Positions 6,413-15,021 of a stretch of DNA of 64,000 nucleotides are shown here, piece by piece. The stretch spans positions 2,728,001 to 2,792,000 of the forward strand of contig NZ_CP197418.1 of NCBI RefSeq assembly GCF_052161655.1. Direction: 5' to 3'. The first letter of the stretch is position 1. Every line of letters starts with the position of its first letter. A program made the position numbers and the translations under genes. The notes under the pieces are model-generated. The model had not been told where the DNA came from and searched no databases. It saw only the letters and a list, made by a program, of their open reading frames with translations. This stretch comes from Novipirellula sp052161655 (GTDB taxonomy: Bacteria > Planctomycetota > Planctomycetia > Pirellulales > Pirellulaceae).

Positions 6413-9412
6413 CTATTTTGACTTCAAGGTGTCGGACACCTTTTTTGTTCCTAGCTCGCTTTCGAGCTTGGGCATGCGTCCGTAGGCGTACGCGAAGAGC
6501 TTGATCGGGTGCAAGGTTTTCCGTCCGGCTCCGTGTTCGATCTGCATCTTGCAGGCGCTGCATTCGGTGGCCGCAGTACGATTGCCAGCGGAACGCATTG
6601 CGGAAATTAGCGGCCAACCAACTCGCAAACTGTTTCGGTAGTTTTTGCGTTGCAGCCCCCACGTGCCTGCCATGCCGGTGCAGCCCGCTTCGATCTGCTG
6701 GACATCAAATTTAGGAATCAGATTCATCAGCTTGGGACCTGCGCCGTCGGGATCCAGTACGCGCAGATGGCAGGGTTGATGGTAAGCGATTTCCGCTTCC
6801 AGCGTGTTGAGGTCGAGCGACAGTCGTGATTCCTGGTGCAAATCCCATAAAAACTGGCAGGCTTCGAACGAGTTTTCGGCAACAAGATGGGCGTCTTGGT
6901 CATCCATCAAATTGGGATACTCGTGTTTCAAACAGAGCACCGCGGCCGGTTCGGTGGCAATGATCGTGTAGCCTTGCCGGACCGCCTCGGCAAGCACACG
7001 CAAGTTGCGGCGAGCCACGCGGCGAGCTCCCTTGATGTCACCGGCCGAGATGCGAGCCATGCCACTAGCAACTTGGCCCGATGGAACATACAAACCAATC
7101 CCATTGTGTTGCAAAATCTCAGCCAGGGCGCGGCCGATGTCCGGGTCGTGATAATTTGCGTAGTGGTCAACGAAATAGGCGACTTTTAGTCCGCCATGCG
7201 GATTCAGTTTGGTCCAGCGGCGTTTGGCGGCGTACCGCATGAACGTTTCGCTTGCGATCAGAGGCAGTTCCCGAGCGGCCGACAACCCGAACAATCGATC
7301 CGCGAGCCAGCGCGAAAGACGGCCTCGAATTAACAGGTTCGCAAGCCAAGGAAGCTGTGACGCGATCGCTGCGATGGTATCGATTCGCCCAAGCAACAAA
7401 TCGGAAAGAGGCAACCCGTTTGTGGCCACGTATTGGGCTTTGAGCTCGCCGACGATCTTGGGAATGTTGACCGAGGCGGGGCATTCGACACGACACTGAT
7501 GACAATTAAAACAAAGGTCCGCGACTTCCTTGGCACGATCCTCGGCAAGATTATCAACTTTCAAATGCCCACTAAGCACGCCGCGTAGCAAGTTGGCCTT
7601 CGCTCGCGGCGACGCCTCTTCGCGATGGCTAGCGCGAAACATCGGACACTGACGTTCCGCAGGCGAGTGGGTTCGGCAGCGACCACATCCGTTGCATTCA
7701 CGAGTTACCTGAGCAACAGAGGCTCCGGGCGGCCAAATCTGAAAGACTTCCAATTGAGAGAGTGGCTTCGATGCAATGCCCGATCCCTGTATGACCGGCT
7801 CTTCGGCTTCGATCAGCGTACGGTTACCCCGGCTAACTTCGATTGTCTTGTCGAGCGGCCGAAGGTTCTCGTTGGGCTTTTGCAAGACGGCCCCAAACAG
7901 CTTGCCTGGATTGAGTCGATGGACCGAATCGAACAGACGTTTGATTTGCCCCATCGCTTGCCAAAGTTGGCCGTATTGGCGTGGCAATAAGTGCGAACGA
8001 CTGAGGCCTGCAGCATGCTCGACGCTTACCTCTCCGCCGTGTTTCCAAACCACCTCCGCGATTTGGTTGGACAAGTCGTTAAGCTTTTCGCGATCTTGTT
8101 GCTTTGCGAGGTTTAAAAAAGGACGAATGTGCAGATGCCCATGTCCGGCATGCGCGAACACGGTCGCCGTCGCGTGGTTTCGCTGCAAGGTGTCTTGAAT
8201 ATCAATCAATGCGGCGGGCAATCGATCGGGCGGGACCGCGATGTCTTCGGTAAACGGTTGTGGTGCATCGCTTCCTTTAAAGCGATACAACCGCGGAATC
8301 ACACGTCGTGAGAGCGCCCAATAAAGGTCTCTTTCGGAGGGGCGCACGGTATCGACGGCCGAAAACGCAGCATCGGGTCCCTTGGCACACTCTTGCCGAA
8401 TGATCGCCAAACGATCGTAAAGGTCGCCTAACGATTCACCTTGAATCTCCAATAACAGCATCGCCTCGGCTTCACGCGGCAACAAGTCGACGAAGCGAGA
8501 TTCGGTTTCGCGAGCAATTTGCAGAAGCCGGCGATCCATCAAATCGCACGCGACCAAGCCATGCATCAGTGCACGACGAGCACAACGCGCAGCAGAATCC
8601 AAACGGCGAAAAAACAGCAGTGCGACACCGCGGTGAGTTGGAATCGGTTCTGTTCGAACAACCGCATCGATAATGATGCCAAGCGTTCCTTGCGTGCCCA
8701 CCATGAACTTGGCTAAATCGACGCGGCCATCGCTGCCGATCACTCCATCAAAACGATAGCCACCGCGTGAATTCGGCGACGCTTTGCGAGACGAGATCAG
8801 CGAGTGGAACTGATTTTCAATCTCTACGATCCCACGAGCCAATCGGCCTTGCGGAGTGGGTTCATCGGGGTGATGTTTCGAAAGCGTCAGCAGGTCTCCC
8901 TCTGCCGTCACGACTCGCATCGACTCGATCGTATCTCGAGCCGATCCGCTTCTCAGGTAATGGCTACCCGACGCATTGATTGACAACACGCTGCCCATCG
9001 TCGTGATGCTACGCGTCGCCGGGTCCGGGCCATAGCTTCGTCCATAAGCGGCCAGCGCTGCGTTAACCTCCGCCAACACGGCACCACTTTGAACTGTTAC
9101 CGTCGATCCATCGCGATCGATCGTGACTCGCCGCATGAAGCATGAAAAGTCCAACAACAACCCGTTACCGAGCGACTCCCCCGAAACGCCACTGCCACTA
9201 CCGCGTGGGTGAATCGACAAGTCGTGCTCGGTGGCGTATTGCACGGTGGCAATCACGTCCGCGGCGGTGCGAGGACGGACCACCCCAAGCGGAATCATCT
9301 GATAGATGCTCGCATCGGTCGCATACAATTGACACGAAATGTCATCGCATAAGACCTCGCCTCGCACGACACCGCGCAAGTCGTCTTGAATTCGTTGACG
9401 TTCGCTATCCAT
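6413..9412 (-). CDS. FAD-linked oxidase fused to Fe-S oxidoreductase (YdiJ / GlcD-GlpC-like)
   Basis: The ~1000-residue protein joins two respiratory modules. The N-terminal half is a FAD_binding_4 domain (RPRTAADVIATVQYA, then PRGSGSGVSGESLG and TTMGSVLSINASGSHYL) followed by an FAD-oxidase C domain, as in D-lactate or glycolate dehydrogenases. The C-terminal half has two [4Fe-4S] motifs (CNGCGRC with a later CP, and CFNCHQCRVECP), then two CCG domains (HQPCHLRVLDPDG with GCTGMAGTWG, and a TECSACKMQ segment with a cysteine pair). It likely oxidises a 2-hydroxy acid and passes electrons to quinone at the membrane. E. coli YdiJ has the same architecture and length. ATG at 9412 is chosen over GTG 9421. 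The substrate is not predictable. Confidence 0.88.
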   Translation of the reverse strand: MDSERQRIQDDLRGVVRGEVLCDDISCQLYATDASIYQMIPLGVVRPRTAADVIATVQYATEHDLSIHPRGSGSGVSGESLGNGLLLDFSCFMRRVTIDRDGSTVTVQSGAVLAEVNAALAAYGRSYGPDPATRSITTMGSVLSINASGSHYLRSGSARDTIESMRVVTAEGDLLTLSKHHPDEPTPQGRLARGIVEIENQFHSLISSRKASPNSRGGYRFDGVIGSDGRVDLAKFMVGTQGTLGIIIDAVVRTEPIPTHRGVALLFFRRLDSAARCARRALMHGLVACDLMDRRLLQIARETESRFVDLLPREAEAMLLLEIQGESLGDLYDRLAIIRQECAKGPDAAFSAVDTVRPSERDLYWALSRRVIPRLYRFKGSDAPQPFTEDIAVPPDRLPAALIDIQDTLQRNHATATVFAHAGHGHLHIRPFLNLAKQQDREKLNDLSNQIAEVVWKHGGEVSVEHAAGLSRSHLLPRQYGQLWQAMGQIKRLFDSVHRLNPGKLFGAVLQKPNENLRPLDKTIEVSRGNRTLIEAEEPVIQGSGIASKPLSQLEVFQIWPPGASVAQVTRECNGCGRCRTHSPAERQCPMFRASHREEASPRAKANLLRGVLSGHLKVDNLAEDRAKEVADLCFNCHQCRVECPASVNIPKIVGELKAQYVATNGLPLSDLLLGRIDTIAAIASQLPWLANLLIRGRLSRWLADRLFGLSAARELPLIASETFMRYAAKRRWTKLNPHGGLKVAYFVDHYANYHDPDIGRALAEILQHNGIGLYVPSGQVASGMARISAGDIKGARRVARRNLRVLAEAVRQGYTIIATEPAAVLCLKHEYPNLMDDQDAHLVAENSFEACQFLWDLHQESRLSLDLNTLEAEIAYHQPCHLRVLDPDGAGPKLMNLIPKFDVQQIEAGCTGMAGTWGLQRKNYRNSLRVGWPLISAMRSAGNRTAATECSACKMQIEHGAGRKTLHPIKLFAYAYGRMPKLESELGTKKVSDTLKSK

Positions 9413-9556
9413 GCGGAGCACTTCGAAAGAGATGACCCATGTTCGTCAAGTATGCAAACCAGGTGTGTGAGTATCGAGAACGGCTTAGCGGATGAGGGAA
9501 CTCGTTAAATCGCGTTACGCTGCGAAGGAAGAGAGTGGAGTAAGTCGGCACACTCT

Positions 9557-10264
9557 CTAAACTTCCCGGTTGATCAGCCCCAACACTTCGGCTCTCGATT
9601 TGGGGTCGTCACGGAACGCACCTCGCATCGCACTGGTTACACAGAGGCTACCCGGCTTGCGAACCCCCCGCATCGTCATGCAGCTATGAGTGGCCTCACA
9701 AACGACGGCAACTCCGTTCGCTGACAAGCGTTCTTCGACAAGGTCGGCGATCGTTTGCGTCATCCGCTCTTGGACCTGGGGTCGGCGAGCCACCTCTTCG
9801 ACAACTCGGGCTAATTTGCTCAGTCCCACCACTTTACCGCTAGGCAAATACGCAATGTGGGCACGTCCCGTGAATGGCAGCAGATGGTGTTCACACATAC
9901 TGCAGAAGCTGATGTCACGAACGAGTACGATTTCGTCATAATTTTCGGTAAACACTTTGGCGAGATGGCGTCCAGGATCGGATTTCAACCCCGCAAACAT
10001 CTCTGCGTACATGCGTGCGACCCGAGCCGGGGTTTCAAGCAACCCTTCCCGGTCGGGATCCTCGCCCACTGCGTCCAAGATGACGCGAACCGCTTCTTCA
10101 ATGCGTTTCAAATCGACGTGATCACGAGATGGGGCGTTTCGATCTGGAAAAAGCGGCGGCTCGGGGCTCGGGCTGCTGGCACTACAATTCGCACCGCTGT
10201 CGTTTTGAAGGAACGGCACGCTGCAGGAAGGTTCTTTATACGAACGGGGATCCACGTTTTGCAT
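9557..10264 (-). CDS. folE: GTP cyclohydrolase I
   Basis: This enzyme converts GTP to 7,8-dihydroneopterin triphosphate, the first step of tetrahydrofolate (or tetrahydropterin) synthesis. Zinc ligands are visible in CSMCEHHLLPFTGRAHIAYLP and in the later CEATHSCMTMRGV. GKVVGLSKLARVVE and the helix HVDLKRIEEAVRVILDAVGEDPDREGL are further family signatures. The frame is open up to 10435, but that extension crosses a repeat element; ATG 10264 (MQNVDPRSYK) gives 235 aa, with about 50 non-conserved N-terminal residues before the core. A single gene, not obviously in an operon with other folate genes. Confidence 0.95.
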   Translation of the reverse strand: MQNVDPRSYKEPSCSVPFLQNDSGANCSASSPSPEPPLFPDRNAPSRDHVDLKRIEEAVRVILDAVGEDPDREGLLETPARVARMYAEMFAGLKSDPGRHLAKVFTENYDEIVLVRDISFCSMCEHHLLPFTGRAHIAYLPSGKVVGLSKLARVVEEVARRPQVQERMTQTIADLVEERLSANGVAVVCEATHSCMTMRGVRKPGSLCVTSAMRGAFRDDPKSRAEVLGLINREV

Positions 10265-10400
10265 TTCCCAGAAAGGCTGAGTTAAAGGTCGGCGAGATGC
10301 TGCACTCGCACGTCCATTGTATCTTAGCAGAGTGTCGCTTCGGCGCTGAGGACGCCAAGCAGGGATGGCCGCGAGGTTAGGGGGGTACGTCGATTTTACA

Positions 10401-10576
10401 ATGTGGGATTGGCTTCCAGCCTGTCGCGAATGCAAGGTCTTTTCGTAGCGAGACTCGCCAAGAGTTTCAGGTGGAGCGAGAATGGACGAAAGTCTTCGTG
10501 ACTTTCGCTACGAGGGAAGCAGAAAAGGCTTCCGCGTGTCGAGTATTCGATGACAGGCTGGAAGCCTATCCCACAT
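10401..10576. repeat. Nested inverted repeat with paired hairpin core
   Basis: Outer arms of 25 bases (10401-10425 and 10552-10576) are inverted copies matching at 24 of 25 positions; each contains the mini-hairpin AGGCT-TCC-AGCCT (one base changed on the left). Inside lies a second pair of inverted units (10445-10511) beginning GTAGCGAGACTCG and ending GACTTTCGCTAC, the same design as 1410-1473. The whole element sits between folE and the GTPase gene. Confidence 0.7.
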
Positions 10577-10594
10577 TTTATCAACGACTTTGGC

Positions 10595-12685
10595 TCAACC
10601 GCCACGCGGCAGTTGTTTCTGTAGGTCTTTTCGAAACTCATCACGAATTTGATACAGCGAGAGCGTTGGCCCAATCGCTTCACGCCGGATGACCTGAGAC
10701 AACGGCAAGTTTTCTTTCACCCGGCCAACCTCGATGGGGACCGACCTAGTCATCCGTTGGACGCCAAAGGTATCGCACAGGATGGCGTGAAAGTCGACAA
10801 GTTGCTGCTTTGCGGCTTGCTGGCCGACATCGCGTGTGGTCGCACCGCCAGCCCACAGCGCCGCCATGGCAGCCATTCCAAATGCCGCAAACAATTCGGG
10901 GATCGACGCTGCTGCGATGACGGTGGTTCCAAAATCGACAGGTATCATCAGCACGCCACCAAAGGCAGCCAACAAGGTGGCAAGCGGAGTCAGGCCCGCC
11001 ACCAACTTTTTACGCACCGGCACATCACTCCACATTTGCCGGACGGCTTCGTCGAGTCGTCGTGGATCGAGTTGCGTAAAATCATCGCGTTCGAATCGCA
11101 GAATCGCCGCCTCGGATGCTTCGGTTAGCCGCGACATGCTGGGATCCACCTCTTCACCGAACCAGTGCGGTAGTGCGGCGGAGCCACCGTGCCGATCAAT
11201 CGCTGCATTCAATCGTTCGGGTGTCATCAAACTGCCGTATTCGCCGCGGCGAAACTTATCTTTGATTTCGCTGGCAGTTTGCTCTGCCAATGCAGTCGGA
11301 GTGAAGCGGCGAACCATTTCGCCAGCACCATCAACAAAGCGTCGCAATTTTGCGTTCATACGAACGCCCCAACGCGCGTACCAGGGGGCCGTTACGGCAA
11401 ACGATTCAGAGAGTTGATGGATAATGCGTTTGGATTGGTGAAGCCGAAGCTCGACCACTTCGCCGCCAACCTGCCGATGGGCAAAAAATTCGAGCGACGC
11501 TTGCAACAAACAATCCTGTGCCTTTTGCGTGGCCTTGCGTGAGTGGTCCGCGTCCTGGTCAATGAGACTAAGTCCGCGATTCCAGATCATCGATCGCAGT
11601 GTGGATTGTAATGCAACTCGGAATTTTTCGAACAATTTGGCGCGGTCAAGCCGCTTTGGTAACGCGGCAAGCAATCGGTCCTCGGGGATTGAAGCCGGTG
11701 GATTGTTGTCCGGATTTTCCGAAACCGAAAAGAACACAGGAAACGAATCTTCGTCGTCGGCGATCGTTGCTGCGCCACTTGGCAGGGGAATGTAGGGCCG
11801 GCTCGCAGGCACATCAAAGTCGTATGCCGCGTACACCGTTTCAATACCGTGCGTTTTTGCCAACGGCGTGAACGTTTCAAATACTTGATCCGGAGTCTGA
11901 CGAGGCCGCACCTTATTGACCGCCAACATTCGCGGCACTCCTGGCATCAAATCGGCAGCGATTCGCAATAGATCGCCTAGCGTGGCATCACGCGAAGATT
12001 CTGCGGACGAAACGACAAGGAACGCCGAACAGATCGTGGCGGCGCGGCCAAGCAGATCGCGGCGAATATCCGGCGACCCGAGCCCAAACGCTTCATCCGA
12101 AACAATGTCAGGGCAATCCAGCAACCCGATCCCAGCTTCGTCCAATCCAGGGTCGGTAGCGACGAGCGGAATTGCCAACGTGCTGACATCGCCACCACGA
12201 TTGTTGTATTGTTGGTGGGCGGCGGCGGGTTCCTCGGCAAGCATTTCGGGTGGCATGCCGATCGCATCACCGATGCGGCCCATCAGCAAACTGAACAATT
12301 CCGAATCGGCCTGCCATTGCTGTGGCAGCCACAAAACAAATCGATGAGTTCCTTCGGCATTGCTCGGGCCACGAAGCGTGCGTGCCCGCCCCGCTTCGCT
12401 CAAATAGGTAGCAACCAAACTGGTCTTGCCACTGTTCAGCATGCCCGCAATCGCCACCACGGGCCAATTGACAAGCTGGGAAGCGGAATGCACTTGGCGT
12501 CCAGAGGCGAGGAGATCGCTTGCCAAAGCTAAATCCAAACGCCGGACTGCCGCCAAAAAACTTTCGCGAGATTCACTCGGGTAAATCCGCTGGACCATCG
12601 CGCGGCGATCATCGTCTTCTAACAGCGACAACAGACTAGGCCAATCGATCGAGTCCTCCTCAAGATTTCGGTTTTTACCAAACAT
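10595..12685 (-). CDS. Dynamin-like / GTPase-domain membrane protein
   Basis: The 696-residue protein has a P-loop GMLNSGKTS at residues 81-89, a G3-like LLDCPDIVSDE, and a G4-like AVNKVRP, fitting a large GTPase of the dynamin/YfjP-like class. A helical middle region (about residues 360-560) is followed by two predicted membrane helices (LVAGLTPLATLLAAFGGVLM and a second hydrophobic stretch ending ALWAGG), then a short C-terminal tail. Such proteins hydrolyse GTP and can remodel or tether membranes. It starts 17 bases after the stop of the upstream kinase gene, so the two are very likely co-transcribed and possibly translationally linked. The exact subfamily is unclear; G4 has Arg-Pro rather than Asp, as in several bacterial dynamin-like proteins. 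Confidence 0.72.
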   Translation of the reverse strand: MFGKNRNLEEDSIDWPSLLSLLEDDDRRAMVQRIYPSESRESFLAAVRRLDLALASDLLASGRQVHSASQLVNWPVVAIAGMLNSGKTSLVATYLSEAGRARTLRGPSNAEGTHRFVLWLPQQWQADSELFSLLMGRIGDAIGMPPEMLAEEPAAAHQQYNNRGGDVSTLAIPLVATDPGLDEAGIGLLDCPDIVSDEAFGLGSPDIRRDLLGRAATICSAFLVVSSAESSRDATLGDLLRIAADLMPGVPRMLAVNKVRPRQTPDQVFETFTPLAKTHGIETVYAAYDFDVPASRPYIPLPSGAATIADDEDSFPVFFSVSENPDNNPPASIPEDRLLAALPKRLDRAKLFEKFRVALQSTLRSMIWNRGLSLIDQDADHSRKATQKAQDCLLQASLEFFAHRQVGGEVVELRLHQSKRIIHQLSESFAVTAPWYARWGVRMNAKLRRFVDGAGEMVRRFTPTALAEQTASEIKDKFRRGEYGSLMTPERLNAAIDRHGGSAALPHWFGEEVDPSMSRLTEASEAAILRFERDDFTQLDPRRLDEAVRQMWSDVPVRKKLVAGLTPLATLLAAFGGVLMIPVDFGTTVIAAASIPELFAAFGMAAMAALWAGGATTRDVGQQAAKQQLVDFHAILCDTFGVQRMTRSVPIEVGRVKENLPLSQVIRREAIGPTLSLYQIRDEFRKDLQKQLPRGG

Positions 12686-12702
12686 GTCGTGTCGCCGATT
12701 GC

Positions 12703-14943
12703 TTATCCCGAGAAATCGCGTGTGTCTGCTGTTGTCGATTGGCCTGACGCAGGGCTAACGCACGGAGTTTTTGAGCCGCCATCCCTGTCAAATTGATGGT
12801 TCCACCACTGAACCGTGTCGACTTGCGTCCATCGCCCATGATCTTCACATCCCCGGAGTGTATCAGCGAGTTCGTCCATCGACATAGGGCGCTGATTTGG
12901 GTCTTTTTGCAAACAAGACATCAATACGTTTTGCAGGTCTTCGGCCAGCGGGATGCCCATTCGATCCGAAGGACGGACAGGCAATTCGTTCAACTGCTTC
13001 AAACAAATATCCACCGACGCCCCTCCCTCGAACACCGGCACCCCTGCAAGCAACGCATAACCGACCGCACCGACCGCGTACAGATCACTTTGCTCGTTGG
13101 CTGCCGAAGCATCACGCACCGCTTCGGGGGACATGTACATCGGCGTGCCCGTGATCGAGTCGACTCGCGTTAATTCAACGGTGTCACGCGTGATTTCTTT
13201 GACCAAACCAAAATCGAGCACCTTGATCATATCGCCCATCCCCGACACTTCGGTCAACAGGATGTTTGCCGGCTTGATATCGCGGTGAACGATCCCACGC
13301 AGATGGGCTTCGGAGAGCGAGCCGCACATTTGAATCAACAGCGAAATGACTCGCCCTGGGCTTTGACGCCCATATTGGTCAATCAATTCTTGCAGCGTGA
13401 TGCCTTCGATGTATTCCATCACGTAATAAAACGTTCCGTCGTCAGTGCATCCGTAGTCAAAAATTGCGATCGTATTGGGATGACGAAGCTGTGCCGTCAA
13501 TTGCACCTCGCGGGCAAAACGGGATGCCGCCGTCGAGGTCAACTCGTCTTTTTCAAGTACCTTGATTGCCACTTCACGTTTCAGCAGTTCGTGAGCTCCG
13601 ATATAGACCGACCCCATCGCTCCTTCGCCGATCAACCGCCCGAGTTTGTATTGCCCGAGCTGTCTGGTGGTATCGTTCTGAGCCAGCGAACGAGAGATGC
13701 GGGGCCCATACAGTCGCAGCGTTCCTAGGGCAAATGCCGCAAGTGTCAAAAGGATGGCCAATACCCAATGGATCCGCGAGAGCGTTCGCAGGGGGCCATA
13801 GACCTCAGCAACCTTCATTTCCACTGCGACACCAAACCCGTATTCGGGCATCCAACGCCAAGCTCCGATGACATCGACGCCACGGTAGTCGCGGTAGCCC
13901 ACGACGTTTTCCCCTTCGCCTCCGCGAGTCAGCTGGTCGGCAAGAACGGTCAGCGGACGTGATCCAGACTCGGGTAACTCCGAACCCCCAGGATCCTGCA
14001 CGACCTGATTCAAAATCGTGGACTCCGATCGTGCAGAATGAATCGCTGCGGAGTGTTCTTGATCGCGGGACAGTTCGTCAACGGCATCCGTCAACATCAC
14101 GCCGCGGCGGTCAATGGCGTACGAATGAGCAAACGCGTCGGGAACCGGTGCGGCCAGCAGTTCACTAAAATCCGCATGAGGATCCATCAGATACAGGAAA
14201 CCGCCCACCGTGCGAGCACCGTCGACGATCGGCGTGATCGCGGCAATCACCACGGGCTCTGGCTGCGACATCGGTCCCGATGGTCTGATGGGTTTGGACA
14301 AGCCAAAGGGGCGTGTCAAAGTGCTTTGTCGCGAAATGATCCTTTCCAGCGAATCGCTGGGAATCGATAAATCTTCTGCAACTAACGGATCCAGGTCGCT
14401 GCACAAAACGCGTCCTTCGATGTCGACCAGAGCCCAACCAAACACGGTGCCGCCAAACGTCTCGGTGGCCACACCTTGCTCAAATTTTGTGCATTTCGGA
14501 TCCATCTCGAGTTGCTCAGGCGAGACGGGTTGAGTAATCGGGTGCGATGTCAAAATGTCGACGGCCAGCGAACGCCGCTGGGGACTTTGCATCGCCTGCG
14601 TCACGATCGCGGTTTGCTGGTCATACCAGTGGCCAAAGGCGGTTAGCTTGGCGTCTAAAATCGACCGCAACGATTGACGAGCCATCTCTTGCATTGTGCT
14701 GCGGATGACATAGTTCAATGCGACAAGTGTCAATGCGGTCACAAGCAACACCATGATCCAAATTGAGATCCAGCGTCTTGCTCTTCGAGCAACGGACCAC
14801 TGAGTGATCAATCGCAATTTTGACAAAACGGCAGATGACAAGGGATCACGTTCCAGCAAGGAGAGAGTTCGACGCCACCGTATTGTAACGAATACATGTT
14901 TTTCGTTGAGGATGGGCAGCGTGAATAAGTGTCGCACCGCCAT
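12703..14943 (-). CDS. Transmembrane Ser/Thr protein kinase with N-terminal Cache-type sensor
   Basis: An N-terminal membrane helix (WISIWIMVLLVTALTLVAL) is followed by a ~290-residue extracytoplasmic region typical of dCache sensors, including YAIDRRGVMLTD and GYRDYRGVDVIGAWRWMPEYGFG. A second helix (IHWVLAILLTLAAFALG) leads to a C-terminal protein kinase domain. This contains GEGAMGSVY (nucleotide loop), AIKVLE (ATP-binding Lys), HRDIKPANILL (catalytic loop), DFGL and a SPE version of the APE motif, so it should be active. It would bind an external ligand and phosphorylate Ser/Thr in cytoplasmic partners. ATG 14943 gives 746 aa; a TTG at 15000 is an alternative and would leave only 21 bases to the upstream gene. 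The neighbouring GTPase is the obvious candidate partner. Confidence 0.88.
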   Translation of the reverse strand: MAVRHLFTLPILNEKHVFVTIRWRRTLSLLERDPLSSAVLSKLRLITQWSVARRARRWISIWIMVLLVTALTLVALNYVIRSTMQEMARQSLRSILDAKLTAFGHWYDQQTAIVTQAMQSPQRRSLAVDILTSHPITQPVSPEQLEMDPKCTKFEQGVATETFGGTVFGWALVDIEGRVLCSDLDPLVAEDLSIPSDSLERIISRQSTLTRPFGLSKPIRPSGPMSQPEPVVIAAITPIVDGARTVGGFLYLMDPHADFSELLAAPVPDAFAHSYAIDRRGVMLTDAVDELSRDQEHSAAIHSARSESTILNQVVQDPGGSELPESGSRPLTVLADQLTRGGEGENVVGYRDYRGVDVIGAWRWMPEYGFGVAVEMKVAEVYGPLRTLSRIHWVLAILLTLAAFALGTLRLYGPRISRSLAQNDTTRQLGQYKLGRLIGEGAMGSVYIGAHELLKREVAIKVLEKDELTSTAASRFAREVQLTAQLRHPNTIAIFDYGCTDDGTFYYVMEYIEGITLQELIDQYGRQSPGRVISLLIQMCGSLSEAHLRGIVHRDIKPANILLTEVSGMGDMIKVLDFGLVKEITRDTVELTRVDSITGTPMYMSPEAVRDASAANEQSDLYAVGAVGYALLAGVPVFEGGASVDICLKQLNELPVRPSDRMGIPLAEDLQNVLMSCLQKDPNQRPMSMDELADTLRGCEDHGRWTQVDTVQWWNHQFDRDGGSKTPCVSPASGQSTTADTRDFSG

Positions 14944-15021
14944 ACCCGGCAAAACAACGCGACAAGACAAGTGGGCGAGGAAACATGTGGCCCAATGCAA
15001 TCGGGGGAAATCGCTGTGAAA

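Noticed and set aside
10265..10435. N-terminal extension of folE to 10435
   Set aside because: It would read through the outer arm of the nested repeat and adds no conserved sequence; ATG 10264 fits family length better.
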